A stretch of DNA of 64,000 nucleotides from Effrenium voratum (taxonomy: Eukaryota; Sar; Dinophyceae; Suessiales; Symbiodiniaceae). The position numbers and the translations under genes are program-made. Positions 1 to 9,436 of this stretch are shown here, piece after piece; position 1 is the stretch's first letter; each line of letters begins with the position of its first letter. The notes beneath the pieces were generated by a model. That model was not told the DNA's origin, made no database searches, and was given only the letters and a program-made list of their open reading frames with translations. The stretch covers positions 1,273,039 to 1,337,038 of the forward strand of contig CAUJNA010000191.1 in NCBI GenBank assembly GCA_963377175.1. The letters run 5' to 3'.

Positions 1-97
1 TAAAATCGTTCGGGATGAACACATAGGACCAAGCCCCAAGGTCAATGAGTTCAACTGTGCGTCGGGAAAGCCATCCGCTTCTGTGGGGATCTAGGAC

Positions 98-112
98 CGC
101 ATAGCCATCCCT
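98..112. repeat. Target-site duplication, 3' side of LINE
   Basis: The 15-mer cgcatagccatccct lies 189 bp beyond the ORF2 stop. An identical copy sits at 8754-8768, just outside ORF1. A 15-bp match in these two short flanks is very unlikely by chance, so a target-site duplication is the simplest reading. Confidence 0.8.
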
Positions 113-301
113 GCGTCCTTGAGTGTACAGGGCTTGTTGCCGCTGCACATAAATGGAAATGTACACCGTGTCTGCCCGCCCGAGGCGGTGGCCTTGCGCA
201 AAAGAAAGGGGGGAAAAGCAACCACCCCGACAAACCCCAAACAACCCCAGAGAAAAGGGGGGCCAAACCAAACGGAAAACACCCCAAAGAAGGAAACAGC
301 C
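113..301 (-). other. LINE 3' untranslated region
   Basis: 189 nt between the ORF2 stop and the proposed target-site duplication. It is rich in G and T on the element strand (a run of gggg/tttg motifs at 205-300) and ends ...gtacactcaaggacgc with no A tail and no AATAAA near the end. Confidence 0.6.
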
Positions 302-3300
302 TCACCGCCCACCGCCCCGCAGCAGGGAGAGCACGTTGTTTCCGCTTCGCGGGGGAATGGCAATCGGGCTCCAAGTGGCCTCGGCAAACTTCGCCTTTGG
401 CGATGCCTGAAGCAGTTGAGTCGGCCTGAAAGGCATGCAAGAGCTGACCCGGCCACTGGGGAAACCGCAGGTGGTCCAGTGGGGGTGTCTCTCCTGCAGT
501 TCTCTAGCAAGAAGTATGGCTTGGTCCCACGAAGTTTTCTCTAAGTAAAAGGGCACGACCGCCCACTTGATCTCAGCGTCAAGTGGGGCGACGGGCTTAA
601 TTTTCTTGAAGAATCTAAGGAACCCGGGGATGACTTCCCTGCCAAGCGATTCGCTAAGGAGCCTTACTACTATGAGTAGTGTATTGGCCTGACGCCTAAT
701 GCTTTGATCGTTATTATTAGTCCAGAACCAAGTGTTATGGTCACGTGTGGGCATGGATCTGCCGGAATGCAAAAAGAAGAGGAGACCTATAAAAATCAGA
801 GGAGTACCACTCCCAGTTTGGGCAGGCCTATCGTTCCATTGCAATTTTGAAAGGAGGGTGCAAAAACTCCAAACAAAGTCGGCAGGGAAAACAGATTTGG
901 TGGAGTGAAGGTTACCGCAATCAATGAAAGCGTCCGAGCCAGGGTTCCCAACAGTCTCGGCGAGGTTATCAACCGTATTGGGAGCCTTATGCCTGTCAGT
1001 TTTATGGGCAAAGACTTTGGCAACCTTGACATGCAGGTCAGCAAGCTCGTTCCACTCCTTGAGTCTGCTGGACTCCTCGGCGACACCCTGGATTGCGAGT
1101 CGCCGGGTGGCTTCGTCCCAAAGGTAATATGCTTCGTTGGCCTCACTGTCAGCTAATGCATTGCCACGTATCCGAAAGGCGTCTGATCCAGAGATGGCAG
1201 AGGCAAGATCCCTGTGGGCTTTGACCCACTGGATATTTACTTCGTTGACAGATCTGGAGCCTATCGTTCTGTGGGCAAGGGCAAGTAAGTCCGAGTTGGG
1301 CCTAGTGCCAAGGTCATCAGTCCATCCTTGCGTGAGGAGCAAGTGAAAATACTCAGCGGCGTACTTGGAGTCAGTGAAGATGTCACAGGAGTGACAGCGC
1401 TGCAAAACTCCTATTATCGCATAAAGTTCACCTCTGTCGACACTTTGGAGGGGACCTGGCAAAATCCCCTGGAAGCTACTAGTGGGCAAGCAGGAACCTT
1501 CTTCAACGCAGACCCCAGCGAAAGAGACAAGACAAAACCTGGAGGTGGGATTTTGCCCACTGCCGTCCGTGAACCACGTGAGTCGTGGTCCAGGTGGTCT
1601 AGGGACAAAGTCAGGGCCTGGCACATTCTGAATGGTAGTCCAAAACTCGGCAAGTTTGGGGCTAAGAGAAGGCAGCAGGTGCAGCCTGAGCGGCTCACAT
1701 ATTGTGTCCCATCTGGCGAGCAAGGGCAGATGATCTGCCCTTGCTTCTGCAGTGGCTGGGCACTCAGTGAGGCGGTGGTCTCTCGTGTCCGGGTAACCGC
1801 AGTGAGCGCATTTCTCATCGAATTTTGGATTATATCTGGCAATTTCGGCATTTTCGAATCTGGCGCCAGAAGCGGCTACCCGAACCAGACCTTGGTGTTC
1901 CTCGGTCAGGCTCGCAAGTCCTTTTCTAAAAAGATGGGCATCAATTGTTCCTACTTGACCTAAAACTTTTCGGTGCGAGAGGTATAGACCCTCGGCCCTA
2001 TGAAATCCGTAAACGAGTGAGCGGTAGACCGTCCTCCAGGGGCTGGTACTTAGCTCAATCAGTCCAAACGGAGTCACAAGATTAAGATCAAGGTCAAGAT
2101 CAAGGTCGCATGCGGCTAATGCCTCTCCTAGCAGGCTGATAGGCCCGTCACCAGGTTGGACAAGCTGCGCAGCCCACATTTGGCTGAGGTCATGCCTGCT
2201 GCTTTCTGGACCGCGCAGCCATTTCCAGAAGGAGTGAATCCTATGGCGGTGAATGGCAAAGGCGGGGTGAGTGTCCTCCTCATTAATTACTGCTAGAGCA
2301 ACATAAGGGGACGAACCCGCATGGCCAAGGCCGACAGCTGTTTTGGCAGCTGCAGTTAGGCTGTCTATGCGTTTTTTCCCTAGTCTGGTCAACTGGAGAC
2401 CCCAAATTGCCTTGGGCAGGGCGGCACGACGGGTGAGTCCAACTTTTCGAGCAAACGGCGCAGGCAGCCTAGCAATTCTACCTAGTGTGGCGGTGGCTTC
2501 GTTCACCCGTTTTTGGACAGTTTTGTTCCGGACTGCCCTTGTGAAACTGAAGTGGCCCCCGAGTTCCCGGACATCGTAAACATGAGACGGCTTACCGAGG
2601 CAGAACTCAAACTTGTCAAGTTCTGAGCGTATGCTCGGGTCAGTCGACCAAATCGCACACTTGGCGGCGTTGATATGCAAGTCCAACGCTGTGAGGAGTT
2701 TGGTCCCAAGTTCTAGGCCAGGAAGCAAATTTGCAATGCTATCACAGCTGAGGTTGAAGTTATCAGCAAAACTATCAACTTTGAGTAGCGGCGAAGGCAA
2801 GCTGGTCACCCTGTGCCAGACTGTGCCAATTGCCAACATCGCAATGGGAGACATGGGGCATCCTTCTGGGAAGCCAGTGCACGATAGCACAGCCCTGCTG
2901 AGCGTGCCTGAAACCTTAGCCCGTCTATGAAGGCGAGACAAATTGCTACGCCAGGCTGAGATCAACCAATCGGCTAGCCCAAGACGCCCGAGGATAGCGA
3001 ACGCAGCCTCTCTTGGAATGTAGTTGAAGGCCTTGGTAATGTCCAAGGACATTCCTAAGAGAGGACCGGCGAGTCCCTGGCGGGCTGCTTCTATGTCTAG
3101 GCTAAGGCCGTAAAGGAAGTCATCAAGGTGGCGTCCTGCCAGAAACCCTCTCATTTCTGCTGGCATGATTTTGGCAAGCCAAGATTGCATGGAAGACGCT
3201 CTTGCGGACATCCAGCATCTGTAGACGCACGACAGTACAGTGATGGGTCTACAATCATTTGACGAGCTTGGGTTAAGGCACTTTGCGATCATAGCAACTG

Positions 3301-5656
3301 AGGCGTGGAGGAGTTGCTGCGGCATCCCAAGGCCAGTACGCTCAGTGTGATTGAAAAGGTCAAGGAGAGGGGTCACAACGGATTCAGGAAGGTGGCAAAG
3401 TTCTTGCCCCCGCCATCCACACAATCCGGGCGCTGTGAATTTACCGAGTTTCCTAACTGCTCTCCTCCATTCCTTCCAACCGATTGGTGGAGGTTCAAAA
3501 GGGGAGGAGCTAAGAAGAGGCAGGACCTGGTCAAGCACTGTGTTCCATGTATCACCCGGAATATTTTGGTGCCTGTTCCAGATGGCTTCCCATGGTCCAA
3601 GGAGGAGCTCTGCCAAGGCATTGGGCTCCGCAACCCAGCCATCAGGCGTGCCGATGGCTAGGATGGGAGGAACCTGTGGCGGCCTAACTGCCTTGAACGA
3701 GAGGCTACCGCCCTCTTTCCAATCTTGATTGAACTTTTGGGTCGTGGCTCGTTTTTGCGCGGCAGTTTCAGCCTGAATTTCTTTGGCGCTGAACTCCAGA
3801 AAGCGCTGCTTGAGAAAAGTGCGGTTGGAGTGATTGACCTCTCCTTGAAGGAGGGACTGGTAGTCAACACACGGGTCCTTGCTGGACATCCACTGCGAGA
3901 AAGAAATGCCTTTACCAGGCCATTGCTTAATGCGTTTCACAAGCTTGATTAGCTGGAGGCGCTCATCAAGAGAAAAATCGGTTCTATGGTCCGCGGCTGT
4001 GGCGAGGTTGTCCCAAGCGTGAAGCCTACGGTGCTGGGCAACAAGCTTTTTGTGCCATGCAAAAGAAACGACTGCATCAATTTCACCAAGTTTTTCAGGC
4101 GGGAGCGTGAGGGGTGTGATCGGTTTGGGTCGAGTTGCGCAGTGAATGGCTTTAGTGGGTTGCGTGGAGCGGGCGGCTCCAGAGGCATTGCACAACCATT
4201 TTTCTGCGGCTGCACTCCAAGCGGCAAACTGCTGCTCCACACGATTGTGGTTACCAAGGTCCTCAGTGTGATTCGGACCTTGAAAGTCCCACGAGTAGTT
4301 GGCGTCAACCTTAGAGTCCCATTGAACAATGCTGGGAGCGATGGGCCAAACCCGAGCCGGTGAAGGTACTGCTGGCCATGCAAACTGGCATTCAACAGGA
4401 GCATGGCCGGACAAGGGGGAATCTAGACGAGTCTCTACTCGGGCTAAAAAGGCCAGTGCAGCCGAGTTCACCCAAATCTGGTCGATCCTAGTTACCCCTT
4501 TGTATGTTTTCGGAGCGGTGCCACCTTCTCTATCAGCGAAGTGTTGGGCACAGTCTACCCAGCCCGCAGAAAACAACTTTTCGCCAATTGACTCATTACT
4601 GAGGTCAAGGTTGAAGTCCCCTGCCAACACCAAAGGACCTTGGTGAGCGGTCCAATTGTCGAGGAGGTTCTCAAGGAGTTTCAAGGTAGTTTCCTGGGCA
4701 TGGGGATTGTGGGCAGTAGCTGCGACTCCATAGAAAGTTACAACCCGTACCTGAATGAGGTCACAAGGCTGTATCATCACGTCAAGGGTGCGGTATGTGT
4801 TTGCCCATGGCGGCTGGCCAGGTGTGGTCCAAATCGGGCAAGTTGAAAGTACTCCTACCCCAGCATGCATCGGAGAACTGCGCTGCTCCCCCTTAACAAA
4901 TGGGACAGGTGGGCCCAAAACGTTATGGAATCCACCGGCTCTTGCCGTAGTGGCTATGGCCCTCGCCTTGCCTTCTGTGTGAGCGGTTTCAGCAAGGCAG
5001 GTGGTACCTTTGCCAAGTGCAAGAACCTCGTTCAGGTTGGCGTGGAGCGAGGTCGGGTTGACTACTCGGATGAAACTGTTTTCCGTATTACCATGCAAAC
5101 TGTGCAACCTCTTGTTGCGTGTCTGCTGTAACACACGATCAAAAGCGTTTTTCTGCTGGCAAGCAACGGAAACTGTTCGATGCGACAAGTAATGGGACCG
5201 GTCGTTGTCACAACAGGCTTGTTGACCATGTGGCCCACATTCCCCAAAGGCATGAGGAAAAAGAGGATGTCTGGCCTCACTTTGTTGACCATGCGGTCCT
5301 GAGCCGATCCAATGTTTGGCGCAGGGAACGTGCTCGGATTTAACAAGGCTACCGGAGCGAAAAAACTGAAATGGGGGGTCAGAGTGAAAATGCTGATCCC
5401 ACGCGGATACCTCATCATGACTGAGAGGAGATCTCACATGTGATTGTACTGCTAGTGTGGCCCAGGATTTCTGAGCTGAGTCTACAAAACTGATGTGGTA
5501 CTGAGTCTCCTCCGGTAGCAAGGAATGCTGAGGAGAGTCTGGCATGAGTACAAATGACTGGATCCAAAGGTCACTACCTGACTGAGGGTCTATCCACCAT
5601 TCCCCGGAATAAGGTGGAGTCTCCAATCCCGGACATAGGGATCGAGTCACACACAT
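302..5656 (-). CDS. LINE ORF2: endonuclease, reverse transcriptase, RNase H
   Basis: 1784 aa from the first Met; the frame is open for 26 codons further upstream, back to the ORF1 stop. Domain order: N-terminal region of unknown role (1-200); AP/EEP-type endonuclease (about 205-425) with LAETAH (E223), AGDFNLD (D347, N349), RIDQIWVN (D392) and SGHAPV (H418); reverse transcriptase (about 730-1040) with CRPITVLS, motif A SLDITKAF (D872), motif B GFPEGCPMSP and motif C FADNF (963-967); CCHC knuckle C1283-X2-C-X7-H-X4-C1299; RNase H (about 1355-1515) with D1364 (TDGS), E1410, D1429 (TDSKYA) and D1503; C-terminal extension of about 270 aa, unassigned. It would nick the target DNA, copy the element RNA and degrade the template. 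Oddities: motif C reads FADN rather than the usual F/YADD, and the endonuclease has SGH where SDH is usual. A short DLDLDLDL repeat lies at 1184-1191. No frameshift is seen. Confidence 0.93.
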   Translation of the reverse strand: MCVTRSLCPGLETPPYSGEWWIDPQSGSDLWIQSFVLMPDSPQHSLLPEETQYHISFVDSAQKSWATLAVQSHVRSPLSHDEVSAWDQHFHSDPPFQFFRSGSLVKSEHVPCAKHWIGSGPHGQQSEARHPLFPHAFGECGPHGQQACCDNDRSHYLSHRTVSVACQQKNAFDRVLQQTRNKRLHSLHGNTENSFIRVVNPTSLHANLNEVLALGKGTTCLAETAHTEGKARAIATTARAGGFHNVLGPPVPFVKGEQRSSPMHAGVGVLSTCPIWTTPGQPPWANTYRTLDVMIQPCDLIQVRVVTFYGVAATAHNPHAQETTLKLLENLLDNWTAHQGPLVLAGDFNLDLSNESIGEKLFSAGWVDCAQHFADREGGTAPKTYKGVTRIDQIWVNSAALAFLARVETRLDSPLSGHAPVECQFAWPAVPSPARVWPIAPSIVQWDSKVDANYSWDFQGPNHTEDLGNHNRVEQQFAAWSAAAEKWLCNASGAARSTQPTKAIHCATRPKPITPLTLPPEKLGEIDAVVSFAWHKKLVAQHRRLHAWDNLATAADHRTDFSLDERLQLIKLVKRIKQWPGKGISFSQWMSSKDPCVDYQSLLQGEVNHSNRTFLKQRFLEFSAKEIQAETAAQKRATTQKFNQDWKEGGSLSFKAVRPPQVPPILAIGTPDGWVAEPNALAELLLGPWEAIWNRHQNIPGDTWNTVLDQVLPLLSSSPFEPPPIGWKEWRRAVRKLGKFTAPGLCGWRGQELCHLPESVVTPLLDLFNHTERTGLGMPQQLLHASVAMIAKCLNPSSSNDCRPITVLSCVYRCWMSARASSMQSWLAKIMPAEMRGFLAGRHLDDFLYGLSLDIEAARQGLAGPLLGMSLDITKAFNYIPREAAFAILGRLGLADWLISAWRSNLSRLHRRAKVSGTLSRAVLSCTGFPEGCPMSPIAMLAIGTVWHRVTSLPSPLLKVDSFADNFNLSCDSIANLLPGLELGTKLLTALDLHINAAKCAIWSTDPSIRSELDKFEFCLGKPSHVYDVRELGGHFSFTRAVRNKTVQKRVNEATATLGRIARLPAPFARKVGLTRRAALPKAIWGLQLTRLGKKRIDSLTAAAKTAVGLGHAGSSPYVALAVINEEDTHPAFAIHRHRIHSFWKWLRGPESSRHDLSQMWAAQLVQPGDGPISLLGEALAACDLDLDLDLNLVTPFGLIELSTSPWRTVYRSLVYGFHRAEGLYLSHRKVLGQVGTIDAHLFRKGLASLTEEHQGLVRVAASGARFENAEIARYNPKFDEKCAHCGYPDTRDHRLTECPATAEARADHLPLLARWDTICEPLRLHLLPSLSPKLAEFWTTIQNVPGPDFVPRPPGPRLTWFTDGSGQNPTSRFCLVSFAGVCVEEGSCLPTSSFQGILPGPLQSVDRGELYAIIGVLQRCHSCDIFTDSKYAAEYFHLLLTQGWTDDLGTRPNSDLLALAHRTIGSRSVNEVNIQWVKAHRDLASAISGSDAFRIRGNALADSEANEAYYLWDEATRRLAIQGVAEESSRLKEWNELADLHVKVAKVFAHKTDRHKAPNTVDNLAETVGNPGSDAFIDCGNLHSTKSVFPADFVWSFCTLLSKLQWNDRPAQTGSGTPLIFIGLLFFLHSGRSMPTRDHNTWFWTNNNDQSIRRQANTLLIVVRLLSESLGREVIPGFLRFFKKIKPVAPLDAEIKWAVVPFYLEKTSWDQAILLARELQERHPHWTTCGFPSGRVSSCMPFRPTQLLQASPKAKFAEATWSPIAIPPRSGNNVLSLLRGGGR

Positions 5657-5731
5657 CAGAAACCAAAAATCATCGGCTAGTGGAAAACTACTGGCCCGAC
5701 ATTCGCCGGCACTGTACGGACCAGGATGCCA

Positions 5732-5737
5732 CCGTCA
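5732..5737 (-). promoter_or_regulatory. UGA-CGG in-frame stop between ORF1 and ORF2
   Basis: On the minus strand the hexamer reads TGA CGG. The TGA ends ORF1, and the same frame stays open for 26 codons to the first Met of ORF2 at 5656. UGA-CGG is one of the two type II readthrough contexts known from plant RNA viruses such as tobraviruses. Readthrough would give an ORF1-ORF2 fusion of about 2786 aa. The alternative is one nonsense change, for example CGA to TGA by CpG decay. The context is seen in the sequence; function is inferred. Confidence 0.5.
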
Positions 5738-8662
5738 GGTCTCGGACTGCGACTTAACCCGAACCTTGTGCGCTTGCTCGGAAGAGCCGGCTTGGATGAG
5801 GTCCTGGAGCTGCTTGGATTGGGCTTCAAAAGCACTGGTAAGCTTGAGGAGATGCTTGCTGATGTCCGCATTGCCAGAGCTGATATTGATCAACTCCTGT
5901 CTGTGCTGGCTGGTTTCATGGCGCAGGGCATCAATGTCCTGCTTGTGACTCTGTGCTGAGTCGGCGACCTTCCCAGTCAATGCCTCAAGTTTGGCCTCAA
6001 ACCTTTGCTCGACAACGGCAAGCTTGTCAGTGAACCTCTGTTCGACATCACAAATGCGGGGCACCGCAGCTTGCGATGGATTTGCGCTCGGCTGGGCAAC
6101 ACCTGGTCCTGTCTGGATGACAACCGGTTGCCTTCCTGTGTCAAACCTGCGCTTTTCGCCAGGCTTCGGCACTTCCTGGATTAGAATGTCTCCGGTGATG
6201 TGCTGAATGCGGTCACATGCTGGTGCTTCCGCAGCTCCTACTCGGTATGCATGACGACCTACAGGCTTGAGCGGCCGCGCAGTCCACTTGACTGAAGCAA
6301 GGATCTGGCTAATCGTGTCCTGGTCACAACCTGCAGGGACGGGTTGCAAAATGAAGTGCCTTACGATTGGTACGTATCCGTCGCCCTGGGTGGCTTCAGG
6401 CACGATCTGCAGGCGTAGCTCGACTGCGTCCTTTGCGAGGACTCTGAGTCCGAAGATCTGTGCTTTGCCTGGGTTTTTGACTACGATGCCGCACTGAACC
6501 GGATGCATCTGAGCCTTGGCTTTGGCTTGATCATGCGAGTGGTCAGGTAGCCAGACTACGACCCAGCCCTGACGGGGATTATTCTCATCTGGGATGTCAT
6601 CGACAAAGATGAGATTGCAACCCGAGTCCTTCCGGACCTGGTCCCCTACCTGGTCATTTACGCGAATCTTGAAAGTTATCTGAGAGCTTGTGGTTCTGTG
6701 CCCCCAGTAATCAAGAAGCATTTTGTGCTGGGTGGAGAGGGTGGGAATCCCGGCGATGGCTGAGCGCACTGGATGGGCAGTGAAGCCATTCCATTCTTGG
6801 CTGGTGTAATGCACACGATGCACAACAATCCGGAAGGCTCTACTTGCTGGTGGCATGACCTGACAAGCATTGGGAGAGGTGAACCTGACAACTTTGGCAT
6901 CGCCTATTTGAACTAATGTTCCAAGCAAAACGATGCTGCCACCACTATCTTTGAGCTTGGCGGGCAGGCTGCACGTGGCTTTGGGAAAACCTGTGACAAC
7001 CTGACCTTCTGCCTCAAGCACAAAAAGGGCGAGCGGGTAAGCCGAGAGGTTCTTGGATCCTTGCATGAAGGGAGAAGCTTGCTTGAGCGTGGCAACGCAA
7101 ACTCCTGTGGCATCTGATACAACCTGAGGCAGCGTTAGGAAGTCGAGCCTTGTTCCCTGCTCGGTTACAAAGACATCGCTTTGGCACTGCAGATTGTCAA
7201 TTTCAAGGCCTTGGGGGCCTGAAGAGTCAATTCCATGCTGGTGGTTCTGGTGAGGGCGCAACCAAGGGTCATTGTGCTGCAACGGATCAATGGCAGTGTT
7301 GGGCTTTGGAGCCTCGTTTTTCGCTCTCTTCTGCATTTTGATCTCATCACTGGTGACTAGCCTGAAGGTGGAACCTGCGGCTTCACACAACTGTGACCAT
7401 CTTTGCTTGGCAGTGGTCTGCTTGAGAGCGGCTTCAACTTGAGCGTTGGAAGCAATCTGGAGCAACCCTTGAATGCGGTCACTGACTGCATGTTCAGGGA
7501 CCCCCTTGAGGGTGAGAATGCTCTGAAGCTCCTTCGTGGCTTTTGCAGGGAGACCACCTCCTAGCTGGGGCTCAGGAGGATGGCCAGCGGCATACTGTGC
7601 ACAGAAGGAGGTTGCAAGCTGAACACTGGCTCGGACTTCACTGATGCTGGGGTGGTTCCCTTGGGCAATTGCGAGAACAACGGGAAGGCACGGCCCACAC
7701 TGACCTGGCTGCTCTTGAATGTCACACGCAAACTCAAGACTACGCCTGAATCCTAGGTGTCTGATTTCCTCAGCAAGGTGCTCACTGTGGCTTGGCTGTC
7801 CGGCATGCCAAATTTGGCAGGACTCGCTTGATGCATATGCAATCCAGCACCAATGGCGACACAGAATCTTGGGGTACCAGAAGAGGTCATCAAACCAGAC
7901 ACCAATGTTCCCCTCATGTTCAACTAGTGGCCCAATAGGGGAAACACGGAGCAATGCAACAATGGTGCATTTACCGAATCCATCACAGGTTGACTCAACA
8001 GGTCGAGGCGGATCCCACACACTGACACAGTGGGAGCCAATGCCAATGGAGCTGATTGGCGTGGAGCCACAAAGCTCGCATCCCTGAATGATAAGGATGG
8101 CATGCTCGGTGCGTAGGCCGAGCTCCCAAAGCCTCTGATGAACTGCGGCAACGGCTTCACTTCCACTGGACACGTGCTGAAAACTGAAGTTCCTACCGAT
8201 CAGCAAAAGGCAAAGCCTTCCAACAGTGGGGCAAGGGATTGGGTTGACACGACCGTTCAAACACAAGGCAAGGGCGAGTGCAAGAATATCACCAATTATC
8301 CACGAGTGGCTTCCAACTCTGGCTGTAGCCTTGACCTTCATACGGAAATCGACCTGTGGGAGCGTCCATTCAGGGAGAACAGCACGAAACAACCCAGGAA
8401 AAACGTTTTCCGGTGTGCGCAAGGCTTCATCCAGGTTCAATCGTATCTGGTCATCGGCACTTGGTCTAGTCATGGAAGGCGCAACGAAGCTATCCCAAAT
8501 CTCGACCAAGCTGTGTCCAATAACAGATGTCGGGCAAATAGGATCACCATGATTCGCTCCAAGCTGAGTCAGCTGAAGAGCGCGGCGAAGGTCAAAACTC
8601 ATCTGTGTCCAGCCCTCCGGAAGAGGGATGTCCGGCTCGGATAATGGGATGTGCACAGCCAT
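5735..8662 (-). CDS. LINE ORF1 protein (putative nucleic-acid-binding, coiled coil)
   Basis: About 975 aa from the ATG at 8662, which sits in a strong context (accgccATGG). The frame also opens three codons earlier at a GTG directly after a TGA, so the ATG is the natural start. In LINEs the ORF1 protein usually packages the RNA. No named RNA-binding domain can be recognised by eye. What is visible: a Cys motif QCGPC near residue 321-325, a basic stretch (KMQKRAKNEAPK) near 442-453 followed by a DPW motif near 465, a WTARPLKPVG motif near 793-802, and a C-terminal coiled coil (about 867-957) with repeated EQRF heptads. It is far longer than the L1 ORF1 protein (about 340 aa). It ends in UGA immediately followed by CGG, and ORF2 continues in the same frame. 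The ORF1 identity comes from position and context, not from a domain match. Confidence 0.8.
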   Translation of the reverse strand: MAVHIPLSEPDIPLPEGWTQMSFDLRRALQLTQLGANHGDPICPTSVIGHSLVEIWDSFVAPSMTRPSADDQIRLNLDEALRTPENVFPGLFRAVLPEWTLPQVDFRMKVKATARVGSHSWIIGDILALALALCLNGRVNPIPCPTVGRLCLLLIGRNFSFQHVSSGSEAVAAVHQRLWELGLRTEHAILIIQGCELCGSTPISSIGIGSHCVSVWDPPRPVESTCDGFGKCTIVALLRVSPIGPLVEHEGNIGVWFDDLFWYPKILCRHWCWIAYASSESCQIWHAGQPSHSEHLAEEIRHLGFRRSLEFACDIQEQPGQCGPCLPVVLAIAQGNHPSISEVRASVQLATSFCAQYAAGHPPEPQLGGGLPAKATKELQSILTLKGVPEHAVSDRIQGLLQIASNAQVEAALKQTTAKQRWSQLCEAAGSTFRLVTSDEIKMQKRAKNEAPKPNTAIDPLQHNDPWLRPHQNHQHGIDSSGPQGLEIDNLQCQSDVFVTEQGTRLDFLTLPQVVSDATGVCVATLKQASPFMQGSKNLSAYPLALFVLEAEGQVVTGFPKATCSLPAKLKDSGGSIVLLGTLVQIGDAKVVRFTSPNACQVMPPASRAFRIVVHRVHYTSQEWNGFTAHPVRSAIAGIPTLSTQHKMLLDYWGHRTTSSQITFKIRVNDQVGDQVRKDSGCNLIFVDDIPDENNPRQGWVVVWLPDHSHDQAKAKAQMHPVQCGIVVKNPGKAQIFGLRVLAKDAVELRLQIVPEATQGDGYVPIVRHFILQPVPAGCDQDTISQILASVKWTARPLKPVGRHAYRVGAAEAPACDRIQHITGDILIQEVPKPGEKRRFDTGRQPVVIQTGPGVAQPSANPSQAAVPRICDVEQRFTDKLAVVEQRFEAKLEALTGKVADSAQSHKQDIDALRHETSQHRQELINISSGNADISKHLLKLTSAFEAQSKQLQDLIQAGSSEQAHKVRVKSQSET

Positions 8663-8753
8663 GGCGGTCACTCAGATGTGGTGCCTACTTGGTGGGGCCA
8701 GCCACGCCATACGTGGCGGCGCAGCTGAGCTAAGTGACCTTAAGCCCGTGGCT

Positions 8754-8768
8754 CGCATAGCCATCCCT
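8754..8768. repeat. Target-site duplication, 5' side of LINE
   Basis: Second copy of cgcatagccatccct, 91 bp upstream of the ORF1 ATG on the minus strand. The sequences outside the two copies differ (atccgcct against gcgtcctt), so the repeat is limited to 15 bp. Confidence 0.8.
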
Positions 8769-9436
8769 ATCCGCCTCCCTTTTGCACAAGGGAACACTTA
8801 TGTGCTGGTTGACCTCTTCTCAACGGACATGTGTGGAAGGAAATTGAAAGACCGACATCCGAACATGGCCATGGGCCAACTCCCAGCTCCCAGCTCGGGT
8901 CGCCAGTACATGGCACCAGGAAGATTGAGTCAAAGTGGGATCCACTGAACCACCAACGTGCGGGTGGCCAGGCAGACCGAAAAACTGCACCTGATTGTAA
9001 CATCAATCTGTTTGGTAGTTCATTTTAAAGAGACACCCGTCACCCGTCTCCCAAAAAAAGAAAACGGGGTCACCACCGGGCGGGACTGGGTTCCCTATAT
9101 GTGGCCGTTTGATCACATCACCCTTGGCAACTTCAGAAAAGTCAACCGAATGGTGATGCTTGAAACCAAAAGCAACACCTGTCCCATGGAACAGTGGCCT
9201 AGAAACAGGGGAATGTTGTTCCGGGGTACTCATTTCGAAGGGGATCCACCTGCAAAGTCGCTGGTGGGCATGAACCTCCGCCCGAGTATACCTAAATTGT
9301 GATGGCTGTGGCTCAAAACCTTGTAATCCTGGTGAACATCAAAATAGGTGGTACATGGGTGTTCATCCGCCCCAAAATGGAGGCACAGGTTATGACCCCA
9401 TCACCAAAGGGTCCCCACATCGAACTTGGGAAACCG
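8769..9436. other. No gene recognised
   Basis: DNA on the 5' side of the LINE. Only short, unconvincing reading frames of up to about 115 codons are present on both strands, with no repeat or family signature. Confidence 0.5.

Larger units (their letters stand above)
113..8753 (-). mobile_element. Full-length LINE (non-LTR) retrotransposon
   Basis: An element of about 8.64 kb on the minus strand with the order 5' leader (8663-8753), ORF1, 78-nt in-frame spacer, ORF2, 3' untranslated region (113-301). Endonuclease, reverse transcriptase and RNase H signatures in ORF2 identify it as a non-LTR element that would move by target-primed reverse transcription. The ends are set by a perfect 15-bp direct repeat at 98-112 and 8754-8768, which I take as the target-site duplication. 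No poly(A) or simple-repeat tail is visible at the 3' end, which is unlike L1-type elements. Both long ORFs are uninterrupted except for the UGA between them, and the flanking repeat has no mismatch, so the insertion looks young. The LINE clade cannot be assigned without an RT phylogeny. Confidence 0.9.

Noticed and set aside
98..112. Spliced-leader resemblance of the target-site duplication (tagccat)
   Set aside because: Only seven bases match and the orientation is wrong for the element; the target-duplication explanation is far better.
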